Source of the DNA: Acidobacteriota bacterium
GTDB taxonomy: Bacteria > Acidobacteriota > Blastocatellia > Pyrinomonadales > Pyrinomonadaceae
DNA length: 6,237 bases
Direction: 5' to 3'
NCBI GenBank assembly: GCA_020199975.1
Contig: JAIVJP010000339.1
Span: 1-6,237 of the forward strand
Part shown: positions 5,160 through 6,237 of the stretch, one piece after another
Layout: every line of letters begins with the position of its first letter
How positions within the stretch are numbered: the stretch's first letter is position 1
Position numbers and translations under genes: made by a program
Notes under the pieces: model-generated
Told to the model about the DNA's origin: nothing
What the model saw: only the letters and a program-made list of their open reading frames with translations
The model's database searches: none

Positions 5160-6237
5160 TGGTTCGCCGCGCTGCGCCCCGGAATTGGCGTCAGAGTTAT
5201 CTCCGTTCTGCGATTGCGAGAACGGCCCGCGACGGTCGTGTTCTTTGCCAGGGGATTCGACGCGCCCATGCCATTGGCTTGAATCCGAGATGGATCTACT
5301 CCGGCAGACTGTAGCCGTTCTGACAGCACTCGGGCGCGGTCCTGGGTAAGCTGTTGCAGCGAGACCTCGTCGCCTTTATTATCAGTATAGACCTCGATCA
5401 ACACCTGATACTCAGGATTGCTCGCCAGCAGCGCGGCCAGTGGCTCGAGTTTGGCTGCCGCGGTAGCCGCCAGATCTGAACGGCGCGCGCTGCTCCAAAT
5501 CGATTCCGGCAGCGCAAGTTGAAGGCCGCTGGGCGTTTCTTTCAACATTCCAAACTTCGCCAGCGTTTGCTTCAATGTGGCGTGGGCCGTAATTCTCTGT
5601 TGCTCGCGCTGTGCTGCTTCCTTGCGGGCGTCCTCGGCCTGCTTCTCGCCTTCAAAACGTGCGACTGAGATCTTCGCCGCCTCCCCCTCAGCCCTGACGG
5701 TTTGCAGTTCATCGCGGAGGCGGGCGATTTCAATTCGCTGTTCGCGAGTTTGCTCGTTTGCCGTGGCTGCATCTCTTTCAGCCAGCTCGCGCGCTCGCTG
5801 TTCGCGATCAAGAGCGGCGCGTAGTTGATCGATCTCGGCTTGCGCATTCTCGGCGGTCTTCTCAGCAGTTCGCAACGCCTCATCTCTTCGTTGAATATCT
5901 TCGCGTCGCAAACGCGCGGCGCGTCTGGCCACAGCCATCTCTTCAGCCCGGGCCCCTGATGAGGTCGCCTTGCGCGCCAACACATCAACCTCGACTGATG
6001 ACTGTTTGAATCTCCACGCCTTTTCCGCAGCCTGCAAATCCTCGTCTGCCTGCTGCAACTCTGCGGGCGCATCTTGATTCGCACCCGCAAACTTTGCGAG
6101 ATTCAACGCCTGACGAGCACCCAGCAACGATAACGGTGTGTCGCTGTAATCCCGATCGGCAATCTCCGGCACCCGCTTGTCTCTGAAGTAGTCACTCGAA
6201 TTTCCGATGTATTGCACGTTAACCGTGGCTATCTGAC
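5156..6237 (-). CDS. OmpA-family envelope protein with long coiled coil, 5' end missing
   Basis: The frame is open to the right edge, so the start lies outside the window; a GTG at 6215-6217 is in frame but internal-looking. Residues below count from that GTG. A helical segment ALNLAKFAGANQDAPAELQQADEDLQAAEKAW (37-68) resembles DUF4398, often found at the front of OmpA-type lipoproteins. A charged, Ala/Glu/Arg-rich coiled coil follows (about 85-215). The OmpA C-terminal peptidoglycan-binding domain occupies about 232-343: IEVYTDNKGDE (T278, D279, replacing the usual GHTD), LTQDRARVLSERL with R294, and GRSRNRRTEI (331-340). The TD and R residues correspond to the diaminopimelate-binding residues of OmpA. 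It probably tethers the outer membrane to peptidoglycan through a long spacer. A signal peptide or lipobox would be in the missing part. A gap of 181 bases with repeats separates it from the kinase start. Confidence 0.93.
   Translation of the reverse strand, partial: QIATVNVQYIGNSSDYFRDKRVPEIADRDYSDTPLSLLGARQALNLAKFAGANQDAPAELQQADEDLQAAEKAWRFKQSSVEVDVLARKATSSGARAEEMAVARRAARLRREDIQRRDEALRTAEKTAENAQAEIDQLRAALDREQRARELAERDAATANEQTREQRIEIARLRDELQTVRAEGEAAKISVARFEGEKQAEDARKEAAQREQQRITAHATLKQTLAKFGMLKETPSGLQLALPESIWSSARRSDLAATAAAKLEPLAALLASNPEYQVLIEVYTDNKGDEVSLQQLTQDRARVLSERLQSAGVDPSRIQANGMGASNPLAKNTTVAGRSRNRRTEITLTPIPGRSAANQ

Overview
The window looks like chromosomal DNA from a GC-moderate Gram-negative soil-type bacterium, most plausibly an acidobacterium (Blastocatellia-like). 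That placement is an inference from protein style and general family knowledge: an OmpA-type envelope protein, a multi-helix membrane kinase, a secreted protein of a style I associate with Acidobacteriota, and a sigma-54 activator. No 16S or other phylogenetic marker is present. I see no tRNA, rRNA, CRISPR array, prophage or intact insertion sequence.

All four substantial genes are on the minus strand. In the direction of transcription they are: (1) an OmpA-family coiled-coil envelope protein, 5' end cut off by the right edge (5156-6237); (2) a membrane-anchored GAF sensor histidine kinase (3078 to about 4974), whose first membrane helix lies in a different frame from the rest, suggesting a frameshift or small deletion near 4844-4850; (3) a secreted protein of unrecognised function (2065-2718); (4) an NtrC-type sigma-54-dependent response regulator (189-1631, GTG start). 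At the left edge a plus-strand gene carrying an Asp-box (BNR) repeat ends at 109 and converges on the regulator gene.

The kinase and the regulator probably form a two-component pair. The kinase has the DHp and ATPase motifs, the regulator has an intact receiver, AAA+ and Fis-type DNA-binding domain, and only one gene lies between them. A good -24/-12 (sigma-54) promoter candidate lies just upstream of the regulator, with an inverted repeat further upstream that could be its enhancer site, so autoregulation is possible. What the pair senses cannot be read from the sequence; the GAF domain and membrane region point to an intracellular or membrane-derived signal.

The intergenic DNA is the most unusual part. 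Between the secreted-protein gene and the regulator gene is a REP/BIME-like element (1881-2037). It consists of two inverted 42-base units, each with two hairpins, which match at 34 of 42 positions. The second stem has changed on both sides in a base-pair-preserving way (GGAAG/CTTCC versus GGCGG/CCGCC), and a third hairpin sits exactly at the centre. Between the OmpA-type gene and the kinase gene are two inverted clusters of heptamer tandem repeats (TGCCKAC-like), one of which runs into the OmpA-type gene's stop codon. I found no clearly new multi-gene system; the structured repeat element and the split kinase are the points most worth following.
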